Shown one piece after another: positions 49,661 to 62,466 of a stretch of DNA of 64,000 nt (position 1 is its first letter; the number at the start of each line of letters is the position of its first letter). A model generated the notes under the pieces. That model saw only the letters and a program-made list of their open reading frames with translations, was not told where the DNA came from and searched no databases. This DNA comes from Pithys albifrons albifrons. Its lineage: Eukaryota; Chordata; Aves; Passeriformes; Thamnophilidae. The stretch spans positions 11,808,501-11,872,500 of the forward strand of contig NC_092475.1 of NCBI RefSeq assembly GCF_047495875.1, given 5' to 3'. The translations under genes were made by a program, and so were the position numbers.

Positions 49661-52600
49661 CTTTTTGGGATATCCTGGGATGGAGATTTCTCTCCCTTAA
49701 TTTCCAATGACAAGTCTCCTCCTGCCTTTCCCCCCAGTGTGCTGGTTTCTATCCTGAGAAGATGCCTTTACAGCTCTCTCAATCCACTTCTGTTCTAAGA
49801 AACAACAACAACTCTTCATATTCTTTCCAACTCTATGCAATGCTAATCCTTTTCAATTCCTGCTAAGCTTTTGGCTATTATGATATATAATAACAATCTT
49901 GTTATTTCCAGCTCACTATTTCAGGCTCAAAGAGCCTGCAAGGCATTCAAATGCATCCCATTTTATTATTTTTCCCTCTCCTCAGGCAGCTCACAAGGCC
50001 CTGGAGTTCAATGCTGCTCCAGCCAAGGCAGGTTGACTGTCTGTTTACCACCACTCACCCACCTGACAGAGACAGACAGGGCTGCAGTCATATTGCTTCG
50101 TGCCAGGCTGTTCAGATGTGCTGCCCTGCCCTGTCTGTGCCAGCCTGGCCCTTGGTTCCCTCACAGGGCAGATCCATTGGACAATGGGGAGCAGCCCACA
50201 ATGGATCCCTGTCCTGGCTTTCCCAGGCTCCTTGCTGCAGGCAGATGAGGCTGGGAATTCCCAGCACAGCAACAGCCCATCGATGCCCCCATGGGAAGTG
50301 GAGTTCTGGCCCCTCCAGGCAGCAGGAATGGAGCAAACCCCAGCTCATGCTTTGACATCACCAGCCCCTCGTGTCTGCAGGGACCTGGCACATGCTCTGC
50401 TGACAGCAAGGCACTCAGGGCAGCACTTGGAAACCATCTGGCTCCCACTGCTAGAACAAAACCAACTAATCTCCACAAGTACAACCAATTGATGAATTAC
50501 TCAGTCCTGAAGCTGCCCTTACACAGCTGCTATTGGCCTGTACTGATGTACCAGGAGCACTGCCCTGCAGACTTCATGATGTCCTGGCAGTCTTTTGCAA
50601 ACTTTCCTCATCCTACAGTTCACCAGAGCCTTTAATAAAGTATTTTAGACCTTCTCTGATATTTAGTTTAAAAAGTTTTTCCAAGCAACACTTCAAGTAT
50701 TATCACTGAGGGTGTAGTGGGAGTTGTAAGCACAAGCCTGTGTAACACAAACCCTCTCCTCAGCTTAGCAAAAGCAACTCTTGGCTTGCTGGTTTGGACA
50801 CTGGTTAGTAACAGTGAATGTTCTTAGTGTGACCCTTCTCTCTGGTAGCAATAATCCACACTACTGGGAAAGTTTATCATTTTGTTTGCCAGTAATATGC
50901 AAAATGGCTTTTTATGGGTATTTGCCACTTGCCTTCTAACCTAAACCCACCTATTTCTGCTGAATCCAATCCTAAACATTTGCAATTGCTGGTTATAGAC
51001 AATGTTTCTCAGGTATATACACAAATGTGTATGCATAAACATGTATTAATGTCCTTGCAGCCTACACAGAGGTCAAGAGCTCCCTCATCCTCCCTCCCCA
51101 GCCCTAAGGGGGACATCCATTGCCTTGGTTATCCCACTCTCACTGTCTGTCTGGAGCAGGGGAGGCTCCCAGGGATATGAACTGCCAGGAACTGAACTCC
51201 TTCCCTAATCATTAGAGCCCTTACTCCACTGGGGATATTATCAGCTTCCCTTTGAGAACTCCAGTCCATGTTTCACCAGCATAGGCAATTTTCTATCATG
51301 AGCAAGAGTTTTGACACAGTGCCCAGGCACAGAAACTTTTTAAACTGAGCCTAGACACAGAAACTCTTTTGCCTCCATTCTTTCCCATTTTCACTTTCCC
51401 ACTTAGCCATTAACACGCTTCTTCCTTCCACAGGGACAACTCACTCTTGCAGGGACCTGAAATTTTAGTTTTAATGTTTATTCTTTTGAAATGGATCGAG
51501 GTGTCTCTGGAAGCACAACAGCACATTCATGAGCATTCAGCTGGATGTGACAGTTGTCCTGTCTGTGTTCAAGATAAACCCCTGCTCATCTCCTCTCAAA
51601 TATTGCCTCCTCTTCCATGGACAAGTATCTGAGCCAGCACTGCTGCCATTGCTTCCTCTGGTTAAAAACCTGCTCTGGTGACACTTAGGATGGGTAAGTG
51701 GCTGCTTTTATGGCACTTTTCTCCTTGATGCCCAAGCTCACCCAGACTGACACAGCACACTCCCTTCTGGGTGCTATTCCTGCTTGGCTTGGGGACCATC
51801 ACCCTCCAGCCTTGCTCTTCTCTGAGTCTGGTGCTGGCCAAGAGTCCACTTCCAGAGGAAGTGGCCAAGTGACTAAGAGCTGCCTGAGCTCTAAGATTAC
51901 TTTGGGCTGAAGATCATCACCCTGAGTCCTTGTTCCCTTATCAAATGATTGCTCTGGGTCTCACTTTTTGATGGTCTCATCCCAATATTTTTCCCTGCCT
52001 AGATCCTCCAGAAGGGCAGGATTCCCAGTTCTCTCCAGTGAGCATGGACTGGTACAGACTCATTTTCTTTCTTCTGTCCTTCTTTTTTTCCTGGGTTATG
52101 CTCTTTGTCTCACATTTTGTTTTCACCTGGGAGCAGAATTTCCTTGCCTGCCTTTGGGGCACTTTCAAACATCAACTTCTCTGCATTAACCAGAGAAGTG
52201 CTGCAAAGCACAGCAAGTGCTTCCACACCCACACTGAGATGCTCTTGGAACTTTCCATCAGAGAAAAAAAGCCACCAATCCTACATGCAAATGGAATTGC
52301 TGTGGGAATTCTGAGCAGCAAACATCCAATTACCCACCCTAAAGTTTAGCCAAAGCATCTGCATCACTACAGCAATCCTCAGAAGAGGAAAACTAATTCA
52401 ACTTGGCACAGGAGATGGGAACTTGCTGTGATACATTTCAACTCCTAAGGCTGCAGTTGGAATAAACTCAAGGAGCAGGAACTGCCCCTTTGCCCTCAAG
52501 GAGCACCTCAGCTGCAACCACATCTCTGGGTCAGGGCTGAGCAGGGCCAACCATTTGCAACTTGCTAGGACTGACAATTTGGTGCTACAGCAGTGTCATT

Positions 52601-53964
52601 ACAGCCAAGGGAAAGGAGGAGTAGTTATCCAAAAAGTGGTGCTAAAGAGAAGGGTAGGAAAGCAAGTGAGCAATGGAAATAAAAAGGAAACATCCCAACT
52701 ATTCTACTGGCTTTTATTCTGGCTACCTAGTAGGCAACAGCACAGATCTCCTGGGGCTCTCCCCATCTCCAGCTTCAAAGCTGCTGCTTCCAGCCCTTCC
52801 CAGCTATCATGGCTTTCCTAGCAGGAATCAATACATCAGCTGCAAGTGCCCAGCTGGATTCAAGAAAGTTTCAGCGTCAAATACAGAAATGATACTAAAA
52901 GAGACAACAAAGGCAGAGCATTGAGACTCCCACACTGGATAACAACTTCACTGCCAATGAAATGAAAGATGGTACAGTTTTGACCACATCTGGCAATACC
53001 ACAATCAAATAATCCACGCATGGATGTGCTGCAGGGCAGCAGAAGCAGGGGCTTGTGTTCCCCCTTCCAGGCTACCCCAACCCACCCTAGAGCAGCCAAG
53101 GAACGCTGCTGGCCCCATAAAGGACATGAGGGGACTGGTTTCCAAACACCCACAAGCTCTGCTCTTCAGAGAGTTCTCCAGGGATTCTCAAATCTGGGTC
53201 CCAAACAAATGCCTGCCTTCCTAGAAGGCTGGGGAGCTGATGGCCTGTGTGCAGCTGCACATTCTGATTGGAAAAGGAGGCCAAAACTCGGTTCCTTTAT
53301 AAATTTCAAAGGTCTTAGATAGATAAATCCACATCAATTTAATGGAAGCTTTTTAAAGTTTTTGACAGCTCTGTTGTAAATCAGTGATAAAAGCACCGAC
53401 CATAATGGGCCACAGCACAAATGTCTGCAGAGGAAGAAAAGGTGCCCTTATCACCATCTGCAAGGTAATCTTTTAAATTGTGAGGTCTCCTTTCAGCGTG
53501 GAAAATCAACATTCCAAGTCACAGCCCCTTTCTGTGGTAGAGATCTCTGTTCACCTCAGGCTTCTCCTTCCCCTGCTCTTGGTTTCTTCTGAGGATGGAC
53601 TGAGGCAGCATTGCCCACAAATCTGGACAAGCATTTAGAGCAGTCCCAAGTCTTTGCATGGATGTGGGGAGGGAAAGCTGAGTCAGAGCTGTCCATAAAT
53701 CATCCAACATCTGGCTGGGGCACTTCGGTATCCTGACTTATCAACACGGTGAACTCTCCACTATACCCCTGGTGTGTGTGGCTTGTCTTTGCGAAGGAAG
53801 ATTTGGGCAGGGCTGTCCCCACATGGGTGTGCCCTTCCAGCCTGCGCAGTGGATTTTAGGTGAGGCTCAGCATGGGCAGAACTGGCCCCACCGTTTAAAT
53901 CCTGAGGTTCATCTGCCACGGCCGAGCGAGCTTGGACAGTGCCAGTGAAGTCCTCAGGACTAGA

Positions 53965-54082
53965 ACCTACAGCACCCGGCATTTCCCAGGAGGTCTCCCA
54001 TCCAAGTACTAATCCGGGGCTGACCCTGCTGAGCTTCCGAGATCTGACGGGATCGGATGGCAGGGAGGCATTTAACTGCCTA
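53965..54082 (-). pseudogene. 5S rRNA-like sequence (probable pseudogene or 5S-derived SINE head)
   Basis: Read on the minus strand, about 118 nt align with vertebrate 5S rRNA, which is about 120 nt. Box-A-like AGCTCAGCAGGGTCAG lies at 54035-54020 and the box-C-like TGGATGGGAGACCTCCTG at 54004-53987. The latter differs from the standard element at one position. The 3' end GGGTGCTGTAGG is also conserved, while the 5' quarter is diverged. No T-run terminator follows; instead about 200 nt of CpG-richer sequence continues (to about 53760). A functional gene is therefore unlikely. It could be a retropseudogene or the promoter head of a 5S-derived SINE. The match is recalled from memory of 5S rRNA. 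Confidence 0.85.
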
Positions 54083-55067
54083 CCCCTGGTAGTGGTGGGG
54101 TATGAAAGGAATGTAATTTCTTTGCAGCCTCACAGTGATCCACTCACCTGAATTATTAAGGCTTAAAAGAAACAATGTTTCAGCAGCTTAGTGCTCCCTC
54201 TGGACCAATCTCGTTACTAAACTTTCTTTGGTATCATATAAAGATTTAATATATTTTCATTTAACACATAAATTTATTATCAGCCATATATTATTTCCAA
54301 TAATATTTTCTCCCAGGGAACAAAACTCAGTGCAATTAGTACAGGTTGATCTTGCAGTGCATTTTTCCAGCAGACTGCAGTGAGCAGGTTTTGTTGTTCA
54401 CCCTGCAGAGAACTGGAACTTCTCATTTCTACCACAAATGAGCACTTTGCTTTCAGGATAACTGGTTAACAGGCTACAGGAAATAAAACAGTATCTAGTG
54501 TTTTTCTTGTTAATAGCTCTTTTACTTCATAGAATGAAGGACAAAACAGAGAAAAAGAAGGAAGGATAGAAAAGACTTGCACCTCTCCACAGCTGGGCCA
54601 TCTCAGACTGAAGGCATGGGTGATGTAGCAGCTGACATGGAGATGAACATGGAATTTCCACTCTTGAACATACTCTTTGGAGTTAACAGATCCAGCAAGT
54701 CCAAAAAGGCTTTCCAAACCCATGGAAATCAAACCCAAATCCTACCTGATCACCCCACAGCAGTCAATACTGCACAGAAGTGAAGAACAGGCACCAGTGC
54801 ATGTGAACAGGGACAAAGGTGCAGAAGTAGAGAGACCAACAATCAATTCAGCTTCTTCTCCCTTATTAACAACACAAACATCTTGAAGAGAAATGCTCCT
54901 AAGACCACAAGTGTGGTTCAAACCCTTATGAGCACCACACAGAAGCCCCAGACACCAAGTGGTGGTTTCTGCTGCAGAGCTCTGCAAAACCTACAGAAAT
55001 CAGAGACAGCTTCAGCCACAAACCCCAGGCCCTTCCTCTGGAAACATTCACTGGAAACACACCCTCA

Positions 55068-55380
55068 GATCACAGGATCATGGAATATCCTGAGCAGGAA
55101 GGAACCCCCAGGGATCATCAGTCCAGATCCTGGCCCTGCACAGACACTCCAAAAATCCCACCCTGTCCCTCAGAGGATCATCCAAACCCTCCTGGAGCTC
55201 TGGCAGCCTTGGGGCTGTGCCCACTGCCCTGGGGAGCCTGGTCAGTGCTCACCACCCTCTGGGGGAAGGACCTTTCCCTTAGATCCAGCCTAACCCTGCC
55301 CTGGCAGAGCTCCAGCCATTCCCTGGGTCCTGTCACTGGTCACAGAGGGCAGAGATTGGAGCTGCCCTTGGGAGGAGAGA
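55068..55380 (-). mobile_element. CR1 LINE 3' fragment (second subgroup)
   Basis: It starts ATCACAGGATCATGGAATAT and shares with the 30077-30275 copy the blocks TCCTGGCCCTGCACAGACAC, CCTCCTGGAGCTCTGGCAGC and CCCACTGCCCTGGGGAGCCT. It continues about 110 bp further 5' than that copy. Minus strand; no intact frame. Confidence 0.92.
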
Positions 55381-57089
55381 AAAACAAATAAAGTAATGGG
55401 AAATCTGAAGAAAGGTACTCTGTATACCAGTGCTCTATATAGCTGACCTTAAAAATCTGTAGATTAAACTCTGAGATCCTTCTCCCAATGTGCCTCCAGT
55501 CCTCCCATGAACCTGCACACAGAGGACTTTGGAAAAACTTCAACTATAACCCACTTAAGTCTAAGAAAATTTTATATAATATAAATTCTACTAAAATTGA
55601 CAAGAACAGAAAGGATAATTGCCATGAGGACTCACTGCTCTGAGCATTTCCTGCAGCACTGCTTTGCTTTGACTATATGGGCATTTCCTGAGCAGGCACC
55701 TCCTGTAATCCTGTGATCAAACATTCAGGCCTCCCACAACTGACTCCAAAGACAGTTTCCAAGTTCATAAAGCCTTCTGGGTTCAAACAGGTGCCAGTAT
55801 ATTCCTGAGAACTCAGTTTCTGACTTCACATGTTCAAAAATGTCACTCTTGGTACCTCCAATAGCATCTTTAATCAGAAACTCTGAATCTAATCTACAAA
55901 ACATAATGAACTGCATTTCACAGCCATCCAGGATGTACAGACAGGACCCAGTGCACTGTTCTGCAATTTTCTGTCAATTTAAGAACTGATTTGAAACCCA
56001 TTAAAATCAATTAAAGATTGCTGGTATTTCCATTACACTCTGGAACAGCTCCATGCACAATACAACATGCTGAAGGGAAGGTTTGCTTTCAATAAACAGT
56101 TTTATGCTGAAACCAGGCAAAAAAAAAAGGAGATTGTTCTATGATGTCATCTTCTAGAATGTGCTTGGCTACTTCAAAGACTCAAAAACTAGCCCATTAT
56201 GAATACTGGGCAGCACTGCCATCAATCAGCTTTCTCACATCTGCAAAGCATTCACAAAAAGAAAGCCTCTAATACTGATGCTGCTTGAGGAAATAGTCTC
56301 TCATATTGCAAAGTTATTCACACCAGAGCCTTCATTTTGAAGTTATTTTTGTGTGTTCTTGTAACATTCCTTTAAACTAAACAACTCTTATACTACATTC
56401 ATTGAAGAATACCAAGAAAATATTCAGCCAAATTTGTGAAAAATGGCACAGAAAGAAGAGATGGTAATTACTGCCCTGCTATGAAAAAAAACCCTGCTGA
56501 GATAGAGCCAATAATAATAAAATCCATTTAATAATCAAGAAGGCTGGGAAGAGAGTCCCTTCACATTTTCTTCCACTCTCATATTCAGCTCAATATTCCA
56601 GATTTACCACCAAGTGAATCCAAGAAACAAAAGGTAGCGATTTCACACTTGGGTAATACTGTTTGGAGCAGAGTTCTCACATGGGCATTCTTTTATCACC
56701 AAGATTTCAAGCTTTGTTAAATTCCTATAGTGATTGAAATGGGCTCTAGAAATAGTAAGAAAGTTTAATGACTGTGTGCTCCATGTAGAGAAGAGAGAGC
56801 AGGTCCTGCAATGTCCCCAGCCAGGAGCAGAAACTGTGCTGAGCGAGCTGTGGGATGGGCAGGGCCATCTATTTAAGGTGCTGAGCACTCTGTCAAGCTT
56901 AAAAAAATAGCAAACCCAAACAAAATATTTGGATTTGCAAAAAATCATCCTGCCAGCATCACTAAATCAAACACTGTCTTTGGCCAGAATGCTTTGTCTG
57001 GAGTTTCTTTGCAGGCTTAATGCAGCACCACATGGAATCCAACCCCTACAACTGGCTAAAAAATGAGAACTACATTGGAAGGTAGAGAG

Positions 57090-57175
57090 GGGAGTTGTTT
57101 GTGGGTTGTTTGTTTTTGAGGTTTTGTTTTGTTGGGTTTTTTTGTGCTGGTGGTTGGGTGGGGTTTATTTTTGTA
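57090..57175. repeat. T/G-rich low-complexity tract
   Basis: A stretch made almost wholly of T and G (for example GTTTTGTTTTGTTGGGTTTT and GGTGGTTGGGTGGGG). It is low complexity, with short G-runs but no regular period. Confidence 0.8.
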
Positions 57176-57674
57176 CAAAAAGTGACTGTGCAATGTCCAA
57201 TGTCATGAGCCTTGGCCTCAGACCCAGGGTGGGTAGACTTTTATCCTGACAGACCCCTGAGGTCCAACACATCATTATCCCACCACTGGCAGGGAGAAGG
57301 TGCAGGGAGTGACTTGCCTGGTGTCACAGTATCAGTTCTATGCAAACAAATCCCCACTTTCTTGTCCAGCATTCCTACATCCACCCACCAGCCAGTGTGT
57401 CCTGCCTAATGGGGTCTGGAGTCTCCAATCTGAACACATTGACTCCTATAAAGTCTTTCAAAAAGGGAAAAATAAGAGAAAAATGTCACTTCTGGGCATC
57501 ACTTCAGATGTGACCTGCAGTGATGAGGGAGGAGCAGACAGAGCTGGGAATAAGGAGACCTGGAAACTGTCTCTGCCCTAAAATTGCACCACACAAAAGA
57601 TGCAATAGATTGTCAGAGTTCCATGAACACCAGTACCAAAAAAGAGGTATAATGATGGTTAAAATAATGGACCT

Positions 57675-57779
57675 CTGAGCAACCTGGTCAAGTGGGAGGT
57701 CTCCCTGTCCCTAGCAGGGGGTTGGAATGAGATAAACTTTAAGGTCTCTTCCAACCCAAACCATCCTGTGATTCTATGT
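57675..57779 (+). mobile_element. CR1 LINE 3'-terminal fragment
   Basis: GAGCAACCTGGTCAAGTGGG leads into GGGGTTGGAATGAGATAAAC, AGGTCTCTTCCAACCCAAAC and the tail TGTGATTCTATG. A short imperfect (TG)n run follows, as often happens at CR1 tails. Plus strand. Confidence 0.92.
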
Positions 57780-58860
57780 GTGTGCATCTCAACACCTGTG
57801 TGTGTGTATCCATACACAAATACCTCTATGAAAATCAGTTCTTCCAAGCTCATAATGTTCCACCCACCATGACCCTTCTCTGAGTGAAGAGGTCACATCT
57901 TTCCAAGGAAGGACAGCCATGGAAAAATACCTAGAACTACAAATATTCCCATATAGCTCTAGAGCATCAGCACAGCACCTGCCCACAGCCAACAGAAATG
58001 TGGTAACACACACAAACCCAAGTAGTTGTCAGGAAGACAACTGTGCTCTGTCAGTACTCACTGACCATAAAGAAGGGTTGATGTACTTAAATAGCCACTT
58101 TCTCCAGTTGCATCATTGGGTCTAATAAAAGATGCCATCCATACTCAAAAAAATTACCTCCTCTCCATCCCCACACCACCACAACACGGCTACTGGGTTT
58201 GTTTACATGCATCATTCTCTCAAATGCTTTAAATTCCCTGTTTAATCTTCTGGGAAATAAAAATTAATAAAAATATACATATCAAGAACCAGAGGGCATT
58301 ACAAAGCTCTGTGTTGCATTATCTCAACCATCTCCATAAGCCTGCCCTGGCTTGCAACCCAGATTAGACATAATAGTGGCTGTTCCCCCGTGGAACTGGC
58401 CCAGTCTCCATCTCTCCAGTTCAATGCTATTTTGTGCTGGCAGATTAAAGATAATGAGTGCAGACAGATACAGCTTTCCCTGCAACAGGAGCTAATGTTA
58501 GTGGCTTTGGAGGTGTTTTTTTCCCTCCTGAGCCACCTGCCATCTGTTTAATCTCCAAACAACAAAAAATCCCAACCTCTTCTTTGTTTCTGTCGCTTCG
58601 CATTAAACAGGCATCGCTGACTGAGGTTTGTCTCATCCTCACTGAGTGCTGGGTTAACACCAGGAGGATGCTTCAAGGACAAGAGGAGCCAAAGTGGTTC
58701 TTGAACAACCTGTGGGCCAAGGAGAGACCATAGAACACCCTTTGTGGGACTGTCCAGCACCTTCTGCCATGTCCTTCATAAAAGCAGTGGCTTGGACGAG
58801 AGGTTGGCTGTATTTGCACATATTCTCAGTCAATTAATTTGGGTAATGCCAATGGCTTCC

Positions 58861-58980
58861 AGGAAACCAGGTCCATTTGGATGCAGAGATGATCTAGCTG
58901 GTCATTCAGATTCAAGGCTTTCACGAAACTGGGCCCATTTGGATGCAGAGATAATCCACTTGGGAATTCAAAGCTTCCTC
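58861..58980. repeat. Diverged 62-bp tandem duplication
   Basis: CCATTTGGATGCAGAGAT occurs twice with a 62-bp offset (near 58871 and 58933). Each is preceded by a GAAAC(C/T)(A/G)GG-like stretch and followed by similar but diverged sequence (ATTCAGATTCAAGGCTT versus AATTCAAAGCTT). It is an old two-copy duplication. Confidence 0.75.
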
Positions 58981-59105
58981 TGCCTTTTCCACAACCACAG
59001 CCACCAGACTGTGCAGGGAAAACCCACACAGAAGAATCTCATGTGGTTTCCTCAGAGAGAACACTTGAAAAATATTTTTCTTGGTGTCATGCCTGTCTGT
59101 TTTGG

Positions 59106-59122
59106 TTTTTTTTTTTTTTTTT
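59106..59122. repeat. Poly(T) run of 17
   Basis: Seventeen consecutive T, which is a poly(A) tract on the minus strand. It is directly preceded, in minus-strand sense, by TTTTAATT. It may be the tail of a retrocopy whose body lies at higher coordinates; see the findings. Alternatively it is a simple homopolymer. Confidence 0.9.
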
Positions 59123-60378
59123 AATTAAAAGGCTAGGAAAAACACAGCAGAAAAAGAGGGAATCTGCTCTGTTTCCAACCTTCAGATAAACTTCATCACC
59201 AGACAAGGTCCATACAGTCAAGTGACCATTCACAGTCCTGTCATCAGTGCAATGGTGAGGAGCTCTCCTGGGGAAGGGCAACACAGATTTGCAGCACCTG
59301 AAGCTGCAGGAGTATCCATCAGCTTCTTTGCACCTTTTCTGGTCACTTCTTGCTTTTCAGAAAGTGCAAAGTGATCGTGCCTCTGATGGTCTGCAATGGT
59401 ACCTTCACTACAACATCTCCTGCCCAGGAACGAAGGGAAATTGAGGATGAAGGAACGGGAATGGCAAAGTCCCACAGACATGGACTTCTCTTCAGCAACT
59501 CACAGCTGGTCTGTCATCATCCAAAAACACCCCTGACACCCACAAGAGTGGGAATGTGGCAGATTTAAACACTGGGAGATTATATCTCACAATCCTGTAG
59601 TTCACCAATTCCCCTCAAAACTATGTATTTTTCACTCAAGAAAACATTTCATATGAGTTGTATCCTTCGGCAGAAAAAAACCCTCAACCTGCATCAACAT
59701 CAGCTCCTGCAGCTCCTCAGGGATCTGTCAAGGTGGGTGAAAAGAGAAGTCAGCACTGCCTCCTCTTCTGTGCTGCTGTTTGACCTTCTCACCAGAAACA
59801 CTCCATGTTCTGCCTCTCTCCTCCTTTGCACCACAACTGCTTTGAACTACACCAGTCCTAGTTCCCCTTCCTTTTGTACAGTAAGTAACTCCTTCACCAC
59901 TCCCAGCTCTGCCTTTTGCTTTGGAAAATCACTGTGCCAGACAAACTGAAGTTACAGGGAGGCAGAATAACATCCTGGCTGCAGAGGTTCATCCTCGAGA
60001 ACTGCCTGGCTGCATTCATGCCAATCCCTCCATTCCATCTGCAGCCCACGCCCCGGGGCAGCCACCCCCTCTTCTAGTTCCAAGAAATTATGCATTCATT
60101 ATGGAGGAAATTAACACCTCAAAGCAAACTATAATTAGGAATTCTTCAATTCAGTTTATGCTTTTTCAATTAGCCCCTCTATAATTTTAATCACGGGAGC
60201 ATTACCATGTTTCCGGAATTTATATACCTGGAGTATAATTAAATGCTGCAATGCCTTAGTCTGCAGCAGCAAAGCAGAGCTCAGTCATCTTGCCTTTACT
60301 GAGGCTTTGTGTTACTACAGACACATCCAGGGGTACCTGGGTGTGCAACCATCACCTGCCACACACAGCAGAGAGTCC

Positions 60379-61196
60379 AATCCTTGATATGGACCTTGAT
60401 AGGCTGGAGAGATGGGCTGATTCCAATGGGATGAAGTTCAACAAGGCCAAGTGCAGGTCCTGCCCTTTGGCCACCCCAACCCCCTGCAGCGCTCCAGGCT
60501 GGGCACAGAGTGGCTGGAGAGCAGCCAGGCAGAGGGACCTGGGGGGACTGAGGGACAGGAAGCTCAACAGGAGCCAACAGTGTGCCCAGGTGGCCAAGAA
60601 GGCCAATGGGATCCTGGCCTGGATCCAAACTAGTGTGGCCAGCAGGCCCAGGGCAGTGACCCTTCCCCTGGACTCTGCCTTGGGGAGGCCACACCTGGAG
60701 TGTTGTGTTCAGTTCTGGGCCCCTCAGTTGAGGCAAGAGATTGAGGGGCTGGAGCGGGGCCAGAGAAGAGCAACGAGGCTGGAGAAGGGACTGGAGCACA
60801 AGTGCTGTGGGGAGAGGCTGAGGGAGCTGGGGGTGTTTAGCCTGAAGAAGAGGAGGCTCAGAGGTGACCTCAGCACTGTCTAGAACTGCCTGAAAGGATG
60901 TTGTACCCAGGTGGGGGTTGGTCTCTTCTCTCAGGCAACCAACAGTAGGACAAGAGGGCACGGGCTTAAGCTCTGCGAGGGGAGGTTTAGGTTGGATATC
61001 AGAGAGAAGTTCTTTACAGGGAGAGTGCTCAGGCATTGGAATGGGCTGCCCAGGGATGTGGTGGATTCTCTGACCCTGGAGGTGTTTAAGGTGAGACTGG
61101 ATGTGGCACTCAGTGCCTAGTGATCAAAGTGGGGTTGGATTAAGGGTTGGACTTGATGATCTCAGAGGTCTCTTCCAAACCAACTGATTCTGTGAT
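60379..61196 (+). mobile_element. CR1 LINE, longest copy, with RT C-terminal pseudogene
   Basis: From about 60379 the plus strand encodes the C-terminal region of CR1 ORF2. It begins DLDRLERWADSNGMKFNKAK, followed by QCAQVAKKANGILAWIQTSV and [20 protein letters not shown], and stops at 60881-60883. The 3' untranslated part follows (GGCATTGGAATGGGCTGCCC, GGTTGGACTTGATGATCTCA) to the tail ACTGATTCTGTGATTA. It is 5' truncated, with the endonuclease and catalytic reverse-transcriptase core missing, so it is inactive. The true left boundary could extend somewhat toward 60290. Confidence 0.93.
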
Positions 61197-62343
61197 TAAT
61201 CATCCTCTGACCTCGTCCTCATATGCTCACTCCTTGCTCCTGAGGGCTGGACATTTGCCAGGGACATGTGCTCAGACCTACCCCATCTCACTTTAAGTAC
61301 CTTAAGGAGCTGCTTCAATTGGGTAAAGCATCCTTGATGCTCCACCAAAGGTGCTTCCTGCGGGCTGCTCCAGCCTGATCAGTTGTGCCCAGGCATGTCC
61401 CACTGCAGGCTCTGATCCAAGGGCTCTCACAGGCACTACACCTCACAGCATTCAGAGTTTCTCAGTTTTCAAATATTTTACATTTTTTGTTGTTGTCCTT
61501 TCATCCAGTGACAGCAAGGAAGGGGCATGATGGCTCTGGGAGCTGTGAAGTACAGAAATATCTTCTCCACCCTCCAACTGGCAACTGTGGGTATTTCCTC
61601 CTGCTCCTTCCTCTTACTGGTTGACACTTTGATGTGAGAAAATGGCCATCAGTTTGTGAATCTCAGCTTAAAGTTCACAATTCATTAACCTTTTGATTGC
61701 TGGAATTAAATCTGACAGTTTACACAGTCAGCACAAAAGGTTTATGCAAAACTATTCCTTCTCCCACTCAGTATCCTCTGGCCTTTATGAAACTAAAAAG
61801 TGTTAGCAAAAGCCTCACTGCAGTACTAATAAAATGCTGCTGGACACAAAAGAATTTGCTTTCTGTGTCATTTGATTGTTAAAATATTATCATTAAAATA
61901 TCCTTTCCCATTTCTGTCCACTGTCAAAGCCCTCTGTGGACTGGTCACAGACACAGCAGGTCACTCAGGCTCCAAGATCAGCTGATGGCTGAAAAATGGC
62001 CAAAGGCACTTCTGTGACTTTTTAAAGCACACAATTCTCAGCTGACCAGTTTTCTGTTCCAGTAAGAAAATGCATTTCCTGTACCAGATGAGACAACTGA
62101 CCCCAAATGCCTTTTGTCCTCACTTTTTAGGACTAACACCTGGCTCTTCTGAGGAACTAAGAAAACCTTGGAACTCCCATTCAATTAATTATGCCATGTT
62201 ACAGCAAAGACTAAACATTCATTCCTAATACTTATGGTTGTCAACTTGAATCCTGAGGCACCCCTGTCTCTCCTGACACAAAAGCCAAAGCACTTCTAAT
62301 ATTCAGAACAATTTCAAATCCTACTGAAGTCATCATGGATGAT

Positions 62344-62466
62344 CCTTGGGAGTGTCCAAGGCCAGGCTGGATGGGGCTAGGAGCAACCTGGGCTAGTGGA
62401 AGGTGAGGGCTGGAAAGAGATGAGTTTTCAGGTCTCTTCCAACCCAAACCATTCTGGGATTCCATT
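62344..62466 (+). mobile_element. CR1 LINE 3'-terminal fragment
   Basis: GGAGTGTCCAAGGCCAGGCT leads to GAGCAACCTGGGCTAGTGGA, CAGGTCTCTTCCAACCCAAA and the tail ATTCTGGGATTCCATT. Plus strand, about 120 bp. Part of the usual GGCAGGGGGTGGAATGAG block is missing. Confidence 0.9.

Noticed and set aside
49738..49800. TGTGCTGGTTT start resembling an avian endogenous-retrovirus LTR edge
   Set aside because: Nothing downstream supports an LTR, no right end or duplication is seen, and the string is too short to mean anything.
60290..60883. A 197-codon frame that could be taken for a gene
   Set aside because: Its sequence is the degraded C-terminus of CR1 ORF2 followed by a standard CR1 3' end, so it is a retrotransposon remnant.
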